Shown in pieces: positions 10,945-21,769 of a stretch of 64,000 nt of DNA (its first letter is position 1; every line of letters starts with the position of its first letter). Location of the stretch: NCBI RefSeq assembly GCF_014805625.2, contig NW_023998440.1:2578993-2642992 (forward strand), in the 5' to 3' direction. The notes below the pieces were generated by a model. It made no database searches. It was given only the letters and a program-made list of their open reading frames with translations, and had not been told where the DNA came from. The DNA comes from Glossina fuscipes. Lineage: Eukaryota; Arthropoda; Insecta; Diptera; Glossinidae. The translations under genes were made by a program, and so were the position numbers.

Positions 10945-11112
10945 TATATCTGCCTGAGTGGCCGAGTACGTAGAGAGAGTCTAGGCTAACAACTTGACGG
11001 CCTTGAGTTCAAATCTCGAAGGCGGCTGATTGCCCTGCATGGTAGCGCTTTTAAGGCATTAATTTGAGAATTTATTTCTTTAGCCCAATTTAATAATAAT
11101 AATAATATAAAG
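10945..11112 (+). repeat. tRNA-derived SINE, diverged copy
   Basis: It starts CTGCCTGAGTGGCCGAG, has the B box GAGTTCAAATCTCG near 11010, and ends TTGAGAATTTATTTCTTTAG followed by (TAA)n. The middle (GGCGGCTGATTGCCCTGCATG) differs from the other copies, so it is an older or distinct subfamily member. The preceding bases ACATATATC match those before the 17.5 kb copy, suggesting they belong to the element's 5' end. Confidence 0.7.
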
Positions 11113-11119
11113 CGAGCGC

Positions 11120-12960
11120 AAGATAAAGCCGTACAGGTCATTGGGCAAGACCAAGAACGAGATGCACAATCAAGCGAACAGTCCTTGCAATGGCATCTAG
11201 CAAACGAGATATGGACATCGGTTTCGATGTCGCAAAGTATGGCACTGGCGTGGTCGCGGAAGGGTTCAAAGAATCTTCCTTATACTCATTCTTCGAAGAT
11301 TGCATGCTTGAAAGAAGAGTGTACGTCTCTCAAAAACAGACAGACATCGTTTGGCTTTGCACTTTATATGTTGCGAACTGATCGAGAAAAAGTGGCCCAA
11401 CCACAACTCACAACCAACTTTGAATACTTTATCTCAGCTTTTTCAATTCTTTGCCAGAATCATTGACACTTTTCGAAATGTGGTCAGTTTCACATGTATT
11501 CAAGGGAAGACACTCAAATATATTTTGGTTTGGCAGCGCTTTTCAACGAAACAAAAATTCTCTCAGTACATTAGAAACCTTAAAAATCTATAGGTAAGAC
11601 ATTAGACCATAAATTTCCAGCAAGGATGCATTTGGCTTTGGCAAAGCTAAAAATACGTACAAGGACTACATTCTTATCAGGTAACGCATTTTTTCCATGT
11701 CTTCTAACGGGTTCAAAGCATGCATTAAGTCAATAAGAAGAAAATTCGTTTTCTGGATAATTTAAAGTAGGTTGCCTCCCTCCAAGCACGGCCACCGTAA
11801 CTTGCTGCGCAAGCTACCACAGTGCCGTTATAGAACCCATTTGGGCCCCAAGAGCTCTCATACAAAGACCACTGATACTAACGTGGTTAAAATATAGAAA
11901 TCTATCAGTTAAAATCTCTTTAATAGAAGCTAAGCGGATGAGAAGGTAAACCAATCTATTTGAGTTTTGACTTCTAGTCGGTTACAGGAAGAATATATAT
12001 ATATCGATACATACTTTAGTCAAAGTTTAATTTTAATGTCTTCAACGAGTAGCGACGGACAGATGAATCCGTTGTTTATATGAAACAACAACAATTTTTT
12101 TCTTTTCTTTTTTTTTTGCAGAAAGTTAGTTAACACATTCCTTGAGGTACATATAAAAATGAAAGTTTTCCTTTTATTTTGCCAAGGTACAGCCGCATAA
12201 TTTATTTTTGTATTTCTCTGTTTGTTTATGCATTTATTCATTTTTATTTGATAACTTTAAATTAAAACACAATCTACTTTAACCTAGTTTAAGAATGAAT
12301 GTTCTATATAACAGAGATCATTATATACCTACATACATAGACATGCGCGCAGGGTATAGTGATAGCAACATTTTTCCACCATAAATAGCAGCATAAAACC
12401 GTTTTCAAGTAAAAGACCAAAAGAATGTAAAGGAAATCTAAACAGCAACCACATTATGATTTCCAAACCAAAGTCTCGTCAGTCTGATATGAACAAAACG
12501 CGTATATTAAATGTATTGAATGTACGCGGTGCGGCTCTTAGGCTCAGTGGTGCAATGTTTTCATTTGTAAGTTAAGCATAAAGCAACACAATCTAACACA
12601 AACACATGGTTTAAGACATGTTTTAAACTTTAAATCAGTCTTCAATAGAGACTTAAAGCATACAGACGTCACAGCGAATAGACGCGAAAAAAATATCATT
12701 TCACCCTACGAACGTCGAATAAAAATAACTCGTATTGTAAGCACGTTGTTGAGTACGCGATACATTAGATTGTCTTCTAGCTAGTAAACTGCATGTTGCT
12801 TTGCGGGCTATGGCTCTTACTCGCAACTGAAATGATCTTCATGATTACCATTGTTATCGTAGAATAATATATGTTCAACCTTGAGAGTTTTTTTTATTGG
12901 TCGTGTTGTTACTTGTGAAACTAAACGAGCGTGTAGCTACACATCGTTGTGCCATAGAGG
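11120..12960. other. No supported gene; coding-like but broken stretch at 11.18-11.60 kb
   Basis: Between 11185 and 11593 three overlapping plus-strand ORFs in different frames each look partly protein-like (for example CMLERRVYVSQKQTDIVWL). A strong acceptor TTTCAATTCTTTGCCAG and a donor CTATAG|GTAAGA bracket 11458-11592, but the open frame ends in TAG exactly at the donor. This could be a decayed gene; I cannot name it. The remainder has short repeats and a T-rich acceptor-like tract near 12100 only. Confidence 0.35.
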
Positions 12961-13022
12961 AAAAACAAAAAACCAAAAAAAAAAAAAAAAAAAAAAACAA
13001 AAAAAAAAAAAAAAAAAAAAAA
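12961..13022 (+). repeat. Poly-A tract, about 60 bases, lightly interrupted
   Basis: Almost pure A with a few C interruptions. No retroposed gene body is recognisable immediately upstream, so it is not clearly the tail of a processed transcript. Confidence 0.8.
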
Positions 13023-13189
13023 CTGTGCAGTGTTTAAAGTTATTAGTGTCGATTAAATGGTAAATAAACATCGAAGAATTTCTATTTATTTATATTTATT
13101 TATTTATTCGCTAATGGTCAATACATGCATAGGCATTAATAGCGCGATATACATAAGTAGAACATTAACACTTTGTTAGAAATGTTTTG

Positions 13190-13240
13190 TTATGGTAATT
13201 GCTCTCGATCCGAATCTGAGAAAGCAAGCTCGCGTTGCAG
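13190..13240 (-). CDS. Terminal coding exon of the 13-15 kb minus-strand gene
   Basis: Preceded on the minus strand by a long pyrimidine tract ending CGTTTTCAG at 13241, a textbook acceptor. The phase-0 frame reads LQRELAFSDSDREQLP then TAA. The exon at 14280-14553 ends in phase 0 (CAG|GTACGG), so joining them keeps the frame and gives a charged C-terminal tail. All three frames are open for a while, so the choice rests on phase agreement and composition. The protein is not recognised. Confidence 0.45.
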   Translation of the reverse strand: MQRELAFSDSDREQLP

Positions 13241-14145
13241 CTGAAAACGAAAAAAAAAGAAAAAAACAACAAGGAAAATTCATTTCGTTTAACGCTAATA
13301 TGATAAAATTACATTTTATCGGTCTAATAACAACAATTATGCGCAGCATGTTGAAAAATATTTAAAAAAAAAAATTGTATTTTCGAAAAGTTATTTAAAA
13401 TGAAAAAAAAGGAAAAGCCTGAGTTGTCTGTCTTTTCAAAAGTCAGTGAAATTTTTTTCCATTTTCCTGTCATTAACTTTTTCATATGTAAAGCATTTAA
13501 TAGATCAGAAATGAAAGAAAAATAACATCTCGTAGGAGTCAATGTTCGCGGCTAAAGCCTACTTGGACGTACCTATAGTGAGTGCTGTTTAGGTCAAGGC
13601 ATAACACGAAAGCACAGCACCTCATCCGCTACGCCTCACTTTCCTCTTGCCTCTTCCTGACCGTTACTGTGTTGCACGTAAAAGAGTAATCAGCGGTTGA
13701 TTGCACTAAAAAAGAAATAAACCAAAAACAAGAAATATTTATGATAACTTTGAGGCCCTTTTTTGGTACTCAGGGTACTTTTTGCCGAAAAGCATCAACA
13801 ATTGAAAGTTGAAAGTCTTCCCGGATTGACTTTGAAAGTACTTAACTACTGAAAAATCTAATGGAAACCCTCCCGGAGAGCATCTATTCATTACTTGTTT
13901 TCTATAAATTATCTTTCGTCGTCTTTTGATTTCTTCTATTCAAAGAAACATTGAAGAAAGCGATGATCATAAATGTCGTTGTTTAATTAACGCAGTATTC
14001 CATGCAGACTCGTAAAGGATTTCCACTGAACCGATAAAGCTTTCAAAGAGAGCTTTGAAGCGATTACACACACTTTCCTCATCCCGATCGGCCACCCGAA
14101 CATCATTTGAAGAGAATATCACTGACTTAAAATAGTCACAATTAT

Positions 14146-14148
<3 letters not shown>

Positions 14149-14186
<38 letters not shown>
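14149..14186 (+). repeat. (GA)n microsatellite
   Basis: Uninterrupted GA dinucleotide repeat of about 19 units. It lies in the inferred intron between the exons at 14280 and 13240 and creates the Ser-Leu repeats of spurious minus-strand ORFs. Confidence 0.95.
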
Positions 14187-14188
<2 letters not shown>

Positions 14189-14279
14189 TTGTGTAAAATT
14201 CAGGTCGATTGCTCTTGATATTGACATTTCTAATATATGCGTCCGATGTAGTTTCGCAAACACTTTGCGAGGACCGTAC

Positions 14280-14553
14280 CTGCGTAAACATCATCGGCTC
14301 TGCCTTGGCACACATTGTGGTGAATGTTGCCATGAAAGGTGTCATCACCGCTCCGCATGGATAACCGGTTGCTTCTGTAGCAGAAAAATCCAAACCACTT
14401 CTAGTGAAGCCTTGAAACTCAATCTTTATATCCCGTTCTGCTGATGCCTGTAATAGCGGCATCAAGGATGATGCATACTCTAAATATCCGGATGTTAATC
14501 TGAAAGGGCACTGAACGCTTTTTCCGCAATTCACACGACTAGCTCCATACCTC
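14280..14553 (-). CDS. Coding exon of an unrecognised minus-strand gene
   Basis: The minus-strand frame reads RRYGASRVNCGKSVQCPF, RLTSGYLEYASSLMPLLQ and later GYPCGAVMTPFMATFTTMC, ending PMMFTQ at a good donor (CAG|GTACGG, 14280). Starting at 14553 the exon supplies one base to complete the codon left by the exon at 14911-15090 and holds 91 further codons in phase. Another acceptor (CTTAG|GCTTCG, start 14573) would be phase 0. The composition is strongly protein-like, with four Cys and no low complexity. I do not recognise the family and assign no function. Confidence 0.5.
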
Positions 14554-14910
14554 CTCATACCTCCAGGCGAAGCCTAAGATATCTACTTTCTTGGTATCGA
14601 TGGAATTGATGTGGGACGATCCACAAAAATATATAAAATATTGTGCAGATATCAATAATCAGATCTAAAGATTTAGTTTTACAGGAAAATTTGCTACGTG
14701 AAATCGGTTATACTAAACTAGTCCTGAGAATTGTTTCCGTAACGAATCATTCCACGATTCAAATTTATTGCTTTTGTCGTTAGTTTGACTTCGTTTATGA
14801 ATCTAAAAAAATGTATATATATATGAACATAATGTGCTATAAACAGCCCTTACATAGGTTGATTTCGAATTATGTAAAATTCAAAAAACATTCGAAAAAT
14901 AGAAGATAAC

Positions 14911-15090
14911 CTGCTCGTTGATGCAAGTTCCGCATAGAGTTCGGTTCGGCTCATAGCTAGTAAAGAAATTATAAAAAGCGGTGCCGCAGTTGCGGTTCTG
15001 AATGGGTATGCACAGCTCCTCAATGTATCCTTGTCCAAAATTTTATCTTCGATTGGGTTCTTTCTGTCCAAGGTCCGCGATAGCGTGAGG
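14911..15090 (-). CDS. Coding exon upstream in the same minus-strand gene
   Basis: Acceptor GCTTTATAG at 15091-15092, then an open frame LTLSRTLDRKNPIEDKILDK, DTLRSCAYPFRTATAAPLFI and LLAMSRTELYAELASTS, to a donor GAGCAG|GTTATC at 14911. In-frame stops lie just outside on both sides. It is 180 bases, begins in the last position of a codon and ends with two bases, which fits the next exon at 14553. The hydrophobic run TAAPLFIISLLAM could be a buried helix or a membrane segment. The family is not recognised. Confidence 0.45.
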
Positions 15091-15289
15091 CTATAAAGCG
15101 TTGTACAGTACCACGCATTTTGTGAAAGGGCGTAATTTTAACGCCAATATGTAACTCCAAATTTATAAATAGCCTTTTTTTGTGTTAACTGTTAGCTTAA
15201 AGCAAAGCAAAAACACCATTAAATGCTTTACATCTCTTCACTTAATATAATAGTTGATAAAGTGACTTTTCAAAATAAGACGTTGTGGG

Positions 15290-15420
15290 TGACTTGTAGG
15301 TTGAGCAACGGAAACCCAGACAGACAGCAGTGCAGACAAGCTTAGATCGTATCCGAAAGTCACTCTAAATCGAAGGTATGTGTGCGTCACAAGTACTGCA
15401 GGGTGTTATATAAATCTGAT
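15290..15420 (+). repeat. Helitron-like repeat fragment (CAGGGTGTTATATA end)
   Basis: It contains CCAGACAGACAGCAGTGCAG, GCTTAGATCGTATCCGA and AGTACTGCAGGGTGTTATAT. The same ordered blocks recur at about 32015-32135 (TTAGATCGATTCAGAG, GTGCTTCAGGGTGTTATATA). It is a third type of GTCTG-tract repeat, distinct from the two main DINE-1-like families here. Confidence 0.5.
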
Positions 15421-15497
15421 ATGAAAGAATTTGAGAAATGCAATAAGAAAAAATTCTAAAGTTTGTAATGATCCTAAAATTTATTATGATATGATCT

Positions 15498-15740
15498 TTA
15501 AAGGCTCATCATATCTATTGAAAAAAAAAAAATTCGTCCAAAAACTATGTCACAATCGTTAAAGTGCCGGTAACTGAGATTAAAACTTGAAATATTTTCA
15601 TCGCTAACTTGCTGGTAATAAAGTCTTGCGCTGAGCAAGTAAACACCAACGTTTTCTGACGTACTTAGTGTACATGTCAGTAATTCTTTCCTAAGGTCCG
15701 ATATCCTTAATATTAATGTGACAGGACATTTTATTTTCAT
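15498..15740 (-). CDS. Coding-like ORF, possibly another exon of the 13-15 kb gene
   Basis: An 80-residue minus-strand frame containing ILRISDLRKELLTCTLSTSE and NVGVYLLSARLYYQQVSDEN is protein-like in its middle but dissolves into Phe-rich sequence at the 3' end. It lies just upstream of the exon at 15090 on the same strand. I found no donor whose phase fits that exon cleanly, so membership is only a suggestion. Confidence 0.25.
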   Translation of the reverse strand: MKIKCPVTLILRISDLRKELLTCTLSTSENVGVYLLSARLYYQQVSDENISSFNLSYRHFNDCDIVFGRIFFFSIDMMSL

Positions 15741-15839
15741 TTCACTTGCCCGTCTTTACCAATGATAGTCCAGAACACCTGGAGCTTCAAAAACATTTCG
15801 AATGCGTCTCACTATATAAACAAAGCGTAAAGAAAAAAT

Positions 15840-17345
15840 TGATTTCATTTACTCCAATTATTTTCATTAAAACTATACCATCTTGCAAATATAGTTAGTT
15901 TATAGCACATTAATCGCAGAAAAAAAGAAACACCTTTGAACACCACTCAAACAAAATCATATCATTTTGCACAAACTGTTTAAAGCAATCTTCGGCCGAT
16001 ACCAACAAATCAGGTTTTTCTTTAAAATCTTTTTTTTATTTTTTTTTTTATCAAACCATAAAAATATAACATTTACATATATGGACGTATGGTTGAATTT
16101 AATTATGTTTTCACAATGAAATCGGCGATAATAATGGATCTGAAAGGTATATATACTTTCTTACTACAGTATGGACGCGCAACATCAAGAGAAATTTGTT
16201 GCGATCAGCGGCAGAGTTAGTTCATCGATTTGCGTGCCGTGCCTACTTATCGAAGTAAACGTCAATTTTTAGTATTTCGGAAGCCGACTCAAAGCGAAAA
16301 AGCAATATTCGTCTCAGATCTGTGGGCACCTCAACCCAACATATAAATAATTAAATAAAATTTTATTTAACTACAGGCATGTTAGTTAAGCGATTGTTGC
16401 TCTTTTTGATAGACGATCCTATAGACAGTCCCCAGTCCCTAGCCCCCGGAGAGAGAAGGTTACAATCAAATTTTGTTTTTCAAATTCCACCGGTAGAATA
16501 TTTAAATCTCGGTCTATATCTTGAATCGCGCACTTGGTATTTCGCCTTCAGGAAGTCGGCAATGCTAATAGCAAGCTAGCATTACTAAGCGGGATGTGCG
16601 CCTCGGCTCAAAAATATGTTAAGGTTTCTCGGAAGACGAACAGACGACCGAACAAAATCTGCAAAGTCGACTTCTAAGCGTCACAAACACGAAGCTAAAG
16701 TTAACACACTTGTAACTTTCGTTAGAAAATATAAATTTTGTGACCATGTATACGAAACTAATTAATATTGGATGGCAATGTAATTTCAATGAAAGAGAAG
16801 ACATCGAATTCTTTAATAACCGCCATCGCCGTACACCTTAAAAGAAGAATGGGAGGATATTTAGTATGAATCGAACCTTTCAATACGTGCACCGTGTTCT
16901 GACTATTAAACTGTGCAGAAACTGCGCAGACTAACAGACGAATCAAATGTGCGAAGTGATGTAGATTTTGTAAAAGCTGCAACGCTCATGGCACGTTCCT
17001 TAACATGTATTGAAAATTTCGCTTCTATTCGGTGCGAATAGACAAATCCGTATTATAAAAGTACATTATAATAGGGTCTGGAGAGTGGGCGCTAAACGAA
17101 AGATTTACTCGGACATATCTTACGAAATATTTGAGGCGGAGATTGGGTATTCCCGCTCGCTCTTGACAGGTATTGATGTAATTAACGTAGGAAAATCAGA
17201 TTTCTCGAAACACATTTGATTTAAAGTTAAGCAAATAGAAAAAAAAACAAAGGACTCTGTTCACCCTCTTCGTGTTAATCTACTACTAACATGTATACTT
17301 TAAATAGATTCCAAAGTGCACGCTTTGTGGAAGTACAATTACAAC
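15840..17345. other. No supported gene
   Basis: AT-rich, with short ORFs on both strands at 16379-16579 and 16619-17219. None has a recognised motif or paired splice sites. Poly-T and TTTATTT runs occur at 16030-16055. Confidence 0.5.
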
Positions 17346-17351
17346 TACCCT

Positions 17352-17388
17352 TTCTCTCTCTCTCTCCTTCTCTCTCCCCCTATTTCTC
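17352..17388 (+). repeat. Interrupted (CT)n microsatellite
   Basis: CT-rich simple repeat with CCTT and CCCCC interruptions. Confidence 0.85.
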
Positions 17389-17507
17389 CTCAAATCTACC
17401 CTATAAAAAGTAAGTCCATTAATATGATAAATTAAAATTTTAAACACGTCGTATATGCGCGGACGTATCCTTACTTTAGAAGAAAATATGGTTTCTAGAA
17501 ATCATAT

Positions 17508-17695
17508 ATCCGCCTGAGTAGCCGAAGGGGAGGAATCTCGACTAGCAAGTCAATGGTCGTGGGTTCGAATCTCAAGTGCGGTAGAGTTTTTAATAAAAAG
17601 CCGATAGCCTTAGATGCTAGTGCTTTTAAGAGTTTAGTCTTAGAATTTATTTCTCTGGCGAAATTAATAATAATAATAATAGTAATAATAGAAAT
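17508..17695 (+). repeat. tRNA-derived SINE with (TAA)n tail, best-preserved copy
   Basis: The head CCGCCTGAGTAGCCGAAGG (A box) and GTGGGTTCGAATCTCAAG (perfect B box, about 17560-17577) are followed by GCGGTAGAGTTTTTAATAAA, the body CTTAGAATTTATTTCTCTGG and CGAAATTAATAATAATAATA. It aligns with 9130-9310 and, inverted, with 20130-20288. The intact B box makes this the best reference copy for the family. Confidence 0.85.
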
Positions 17696-17739
17696 CATAG
17701 AAATTGCGTTAAGCGATCTAGTCACACTTATATAATTGA

Positions 17740-18960
17740 AAAGATGTCGAATTCTTATTTTAGATAGGGTTTACTTGAAAACTATATTTGTGTCCTCTTT
17801 TTTTTGTGTCTCATTAAATTCTTAACCTCAATACAAAAGTGAAGTGAGTTGGTATGGAAATAAAAAGAAATGAAAAGAAATAATAAACACTAATCCTCAC
17901 GTTAGAAGGCAATAAAATCTTTTGCAATATGCAAGCCTAACCAATCGTTACGATAATTTGATTCAAAGCGCTTGCAGGCCGGACCGGACCGGTTGCAAAA
18001 TGCGTAAATATCTCCTTTGTATGCGTTTGGCTTTATATATATCTGTATATATATATGTAGGATTTTCCCTGGCTATCACTTTTGCAAAGATAGCAATTTC
18101 ATTTTTGTTTTCTCATTTTCTTCTTCGTTTTCTTCTCATTTTATATAACTCAAAAGTATATTAACGTTCAAGTTGTTTACTATTTTCATGCGTTCACTAA
18201 CCTCTTTTTCTTTTTTCTTTCATATTTCCTTTAGCGTAGTTTTGAATAACTCTTAATTTCTTGTAATTAATTGTTAAACGCAAGCAAAGAGACATCGATC
18301 ATAGTTTTGCGGCGCTAATGCTATCCGATACATGTACATATGTAGATTTGTAAAGATCAATGATCCCACGCATTTTTAATACGTCTATATAATCATTTGA
18401 GTCGCAGCGATGAGAAAATCTATAGATAATTGAAAGCATGAGATCAAATAACAAGAGTATCGAATATGGTTACATACAATATCTTATTATTGATGTCGAA
18501 AAATTAAGAGTTGAAAAACCGCACAAATATTCAATTTCCTGACAAGCGTGTACGCTAACAATGAACTAAAAATAAACAAGTCAGTTATACGTAACCCATA
18601 GTGAATACTTGGGTATCGCCTCCTTAAACAGATGTGTAACAATCCTTCCTCGCAAAATTCTCTCCGTATTTGTGAAAATGACAATTTTTGCATTAAACTT
18701 TGAAACATCAGGATGAATAATTTCTCAATATTTTTGCAATGAATGACATTTGAGTACTGTTCTTAAAGACGGATTCGACTTTCCGGACAAATTATTGGCA
18801 GCACTATTTTGAAATCCTTCATTTGTTGCAACCGTTAATCATTCTCTGCACCATTCGTACTAGAACGGATATTTGTAGCGGCCAGGCGAGCTTAATTATC
18901 GTTTATTATACCGATCGGTATCATCATTCAGTCTAAACACTATGGCGTTTCTGGCAAAAT
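17740..18960. other. No supported gene
   Basis: AT-rich with T-rich tracts around 18060-18260. Minor ORFs show no recognisable motif. A short GCAGGCCGGACCGGACCGGT islet at 17970 contains a tandem GGACC. Confidence 0.5.
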
Positions 18961-19068
18961 CGTAGCAAAATTTTTGATGCTCTGTTAAGTGAAAACGCTG
19001 ATAAGTAAAATCGAAACAAACGTTTATTGATATTCTGTTAAGCGAAAGCATTGGTGATTAAAATTACC

Positions 19069-19093
19069 TTTTTATGACTTAAGGTCATAAAAA
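19069..19093 (+). repeat. Perfect inverted repeat abutting an ATG
   Basis: The arms TTTTTATGAC and GTCATAAAAA, ten bases each, flank TTAAG. The last base of the right arm is the A of the start codon at 19093. Two imperfect direct copies of CTGTTAAGTGAAAACGCTGA (18982 and 19034, spacing 52) lie upstream, a layout reminiscent of transposon subterminal repeats. Confidence 0.7.
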
Positions 19094-19302
19094 TGGAATC
19101 ACTGAACGAAATTTGTAGCAGCGAAGATGAGTTTGAAATTGTGTTTAGATCGATTGATAACATTCTAAATGAACCTAAGGAAGATAGTGATCAAGACAAT
19201 AGTAGGGAAGAGGGTGATGAAGTGTTTGGTAAGAGAAGAGAAAAAATTAGAATAATAGAAAGTGAAAGTGAAGATTCTTTTGAGTCAGACATATGTAAAT
19301 AA
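19093..19302 (+). CDS. Small acidic ORF, possibly transposase N-terminus remnant
   Basis: A 69-residue ORF: MESLNEICSSEDEFEIVFRS, then NEPKEDSDQDNSREEG and a basic patch GKRREKIRIIES followed by an acidic ESESEDSFESDI. Such Glu/Asp/Ser-rich N-termini with a basic block are common in piggyBac-type transposases, but also in small nuclear proteins. No DDD catalytic core follows in frame. The subterminal-like repeats upstream favour a decayed transposon. This is inference from composition and context only. Confidence 0.35.
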   Translation: MESLNEICSSEDEFEIVFRSIDNILNEPKEDSDQDNSREEGDEVFGKRREKIRIIESESEDSFESDICK

Positions 19303-19589
19303 AAATGAAACATGTACATAAACTACTCTTGTTTAAAATTCTTATGGTTGATGTCTTACAATTCTTTATTAAAACTACTGTCGGGTGGCTGAACACCCAC
19401 ACTAACAAATGGTTCGGGTGCAAAGGGGTAAGTCACTGCGAACGCATTTACGTACGAAAAACATTCGTATGTCCGTCGTGATATCTTCCAATAGGTTGTA
19501 TTTGGTTACTCGAGTTTTCGAATACTTTTTTCTTGCAGTTATGTACTCTAAATCTCTCAACGAATGTTAATTTTTAAGCCGTAAATGGT

Positions 19590-19760
19590 TTGTGAATTAT
19601 TTACGTTTGAAATCACTTCTAACAAAATCGTTTAAAGGTAGAAAATTGCGTGGTCTAGATAGCCTACGGACATGTGAATTCCTTACAATTATTCGGTCAT
19701 CGAAGTGGCATGACATTAAGTTTATGGTTTCACGAGTTGTGTTCAACAATTTCTTTTGAG
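19590..19760 (+). pseudogene. Coding-like plus-strand stretch downstream of the acidic ORF
   Basis: A frame without early ATG reads NYLRLKSLLTKSFKGRKLRG, LDSLRTCEFLTIIRSSKWHD and IKFMVSRVVFNNFF before TGA, then continues in frame as DKMKKFKKDFWLAK. It has the composition of a basic DNA-binding or gag-like protein and may be part of the same decayed element as the ORF at 19093. The family is not recognised. Confidence 0.3.
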
Positions 19761-20129
19761 ACAAAATGAAAAAATTCAAAAAGGATTTCTGGTTAGCGAA
19801 GTGAAAAAGTCTTTTTTCCCCCGAACTTACTATGAAAGGTTATTAGTGTTGCCAACGTTTAACAAATGCTAAATGAGAAATGGAATATGAAATTTGTGTA
19901 CATATTCCCAATCATTAGCGAAAACCGCCGAACATGGTACGTGGATCGTGTTCGTAGGATTCTACTTTACTTAAATCTGATGAATTCCTTTTATTTTATT
20001 ATTATTACTTAGCATTTAACGAGATCGGAAAGGATCACCAGACATCCTAGGGCACGTAAAACTTCCTTTAGACCTATTGAAGAGGAACTGTTGTCGCCCG
20101 CTTTTGAAATATCCGAAGGTACGAGCATT

Positions 20130-20288
20130 TTCTTCTATTTGCATATTAGTTTTGTTATTATTGTGCAAGCACCTAGTCAGAGAAGTAAATTCTAAGAATA
20201 AGGTCGTAAAGCAACAGCACTCTACCGCAGTTGAGATTTGAATCCATGAGATCCTTTGCCTTCGGTCATTCAGCCCAATTCTATTTTT
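20130..20288 (-). repeat. tRNA-derived SINE, inverted copy
   Basis: On the minus strand: GGGCTGAATGACCGAAGGC (A box), ATTCAAATCTCAACTGCGG (B box), GTAGAGTGCTG, TTATTCTTAGAATTTACTTC and a tail with AATAATAACAAAA. It belongs to the same subfamily as the copies at 9130 and 17508. Confidence 0.7.
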
Positions 20289-20299
20289 TTAATACATAG

Positions 20300-21760
20300 A
20301 AATTTGACGTGAGTCACTCATTTGTACTTAGAAAAAACCTGATAGAAAGCTATCGTTGTAAACTTTACTTTAGAACAAGTTGAAGATATCTCAGCATCAC
20401 CATGATCATCGATGCTCGGAACAATGATAATCAAATGCCCATTTGCACATTCCTGCGCAGAAACACACAAAACGCGCAATAAAAAACAATAGCTCAGACC
20501 GAGTCCGCAAATTTCCCAAATTCTGGAATTCTTTCGAAACATATGTTTCTAAAGAAGTGTTTGACATTGCATACTGTCCACGCGGGATTTTATTCACAGA
20601 TGATCTCTCATTTCCTAAAACAACAGTTATTTAAACCCCTAAGGTTATCATTTGATAATACTTCATATCCGTGTAGAATGTTGAATAAAAAAAATCGCAA
20701 AAAAAAGTCTTAAGAGAAGAGTATAATCATACGTTTGCATAAAATGTATACGAAATTATAGTAATAGCTCAGCGCATTTTAACATTTTTACTAAAATATG
20801 TAATCGTGAACGTGAACGCAACGAAATGAAAGGAAGTCACCTTATGCGATAGGCATCATCAGCGAAAAACCGGTTTTTGTTCAAATGATGCATAGATGAG
20901 AGGAAAAGCATAAAGGCGTGTGCCTAACATTAAGCAAATCATAACTCTCTGCTCGTAGTTACACATGAATTTTTATATAAATGAAAAATTTTTAAATTTA
21001 TGCATTTTTTTTTTTTTTTCTTTCAAACTATAATTTTTTTCTGTGTTATCGTAATTTCACGAGATAAGTAACTTTGGTGCTGCTTTCTTTCCGCCGTTTA
21101 AAAATGTTATGCTTCTGAAGTTAATTTCATTCTATATTTCAAGAGCAATTGGAAATTTTTCTTATGTATGCGCATATGGTCAAATATAGAACATTGTTTA
21201 ATACGAACAACAAACAAAGTCGAACTACTAACCTACTTTTACACATGTATGCATGTAGCTGTGGAATTAGCAACTCTTCAGAATTAAAACAAAAAAAATT
21301 TAATCACAGCTACTGGGTATTAATCATTAAATTGGCAGTTTTGTTCTCATGTAATAAATATATGCTTCGTTCCTTTTATTATATTTAGATTCGTTTCTTT
21401 GTACCTGACATTCTGTTGAATGATTGTTTGTTATCGTGAATAATTACATATAAAAGTGTTAGGAGTGTGCGAAACTCTTCTCTCTTGACAATAGGCGGCA
21501 AGTCGTAAGAGCGCATCATTTCTAGCGAGTAATAATTTCGAACATGTCTTTCCATTTAAATTATATGCAGCGCTAGAAAAGTAGAATTCATATAATTTTA
21601 ATTGTTTAAAATCTAATCAATAAAACATCAGAATTTGATCACAACCATTAATACTCTCTACCGAGGAACCAGTGAAAGGTTTCTCATCGAAAAAAGACAA
21701 ACAAAGAACATCATTGAAGTCATGCCAATATATACGAGGATTGTGGGAAAAGTGCCCGAG
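20300..21760. other. No supported gene
   Basis: AT-rich DNA with overlapping short ORFs at 20318-20634 that share one segment on both strands and have no motif. A poly-T run lies at about 21007-21020. I see nothing else. Confidence 0.5.
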
Positions 21761-21769
21761 GTTAAGTGA

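Noticed and set aside
12096..12146. Possible 25-base plus-strand microexon behind a T-rich tract
   Set aside because: The donor GAG|GTACAT is weak and the tract is a simple poly-T; chance seems likelier.
14142..14263. Ser-Leu repeat C-termini of minus-strand ORFs
   Set aside because: Produced by translation of the GA microsatellite; the real exon is inferred to end at 14280.
16141..16160. Acceptor-like CTTTCAG on the minus strand with a long open frame
   Set aside because: No donor and residue composition (Asn/Phe/Ile/Lys) typical of AT-rich non-coding DNA.
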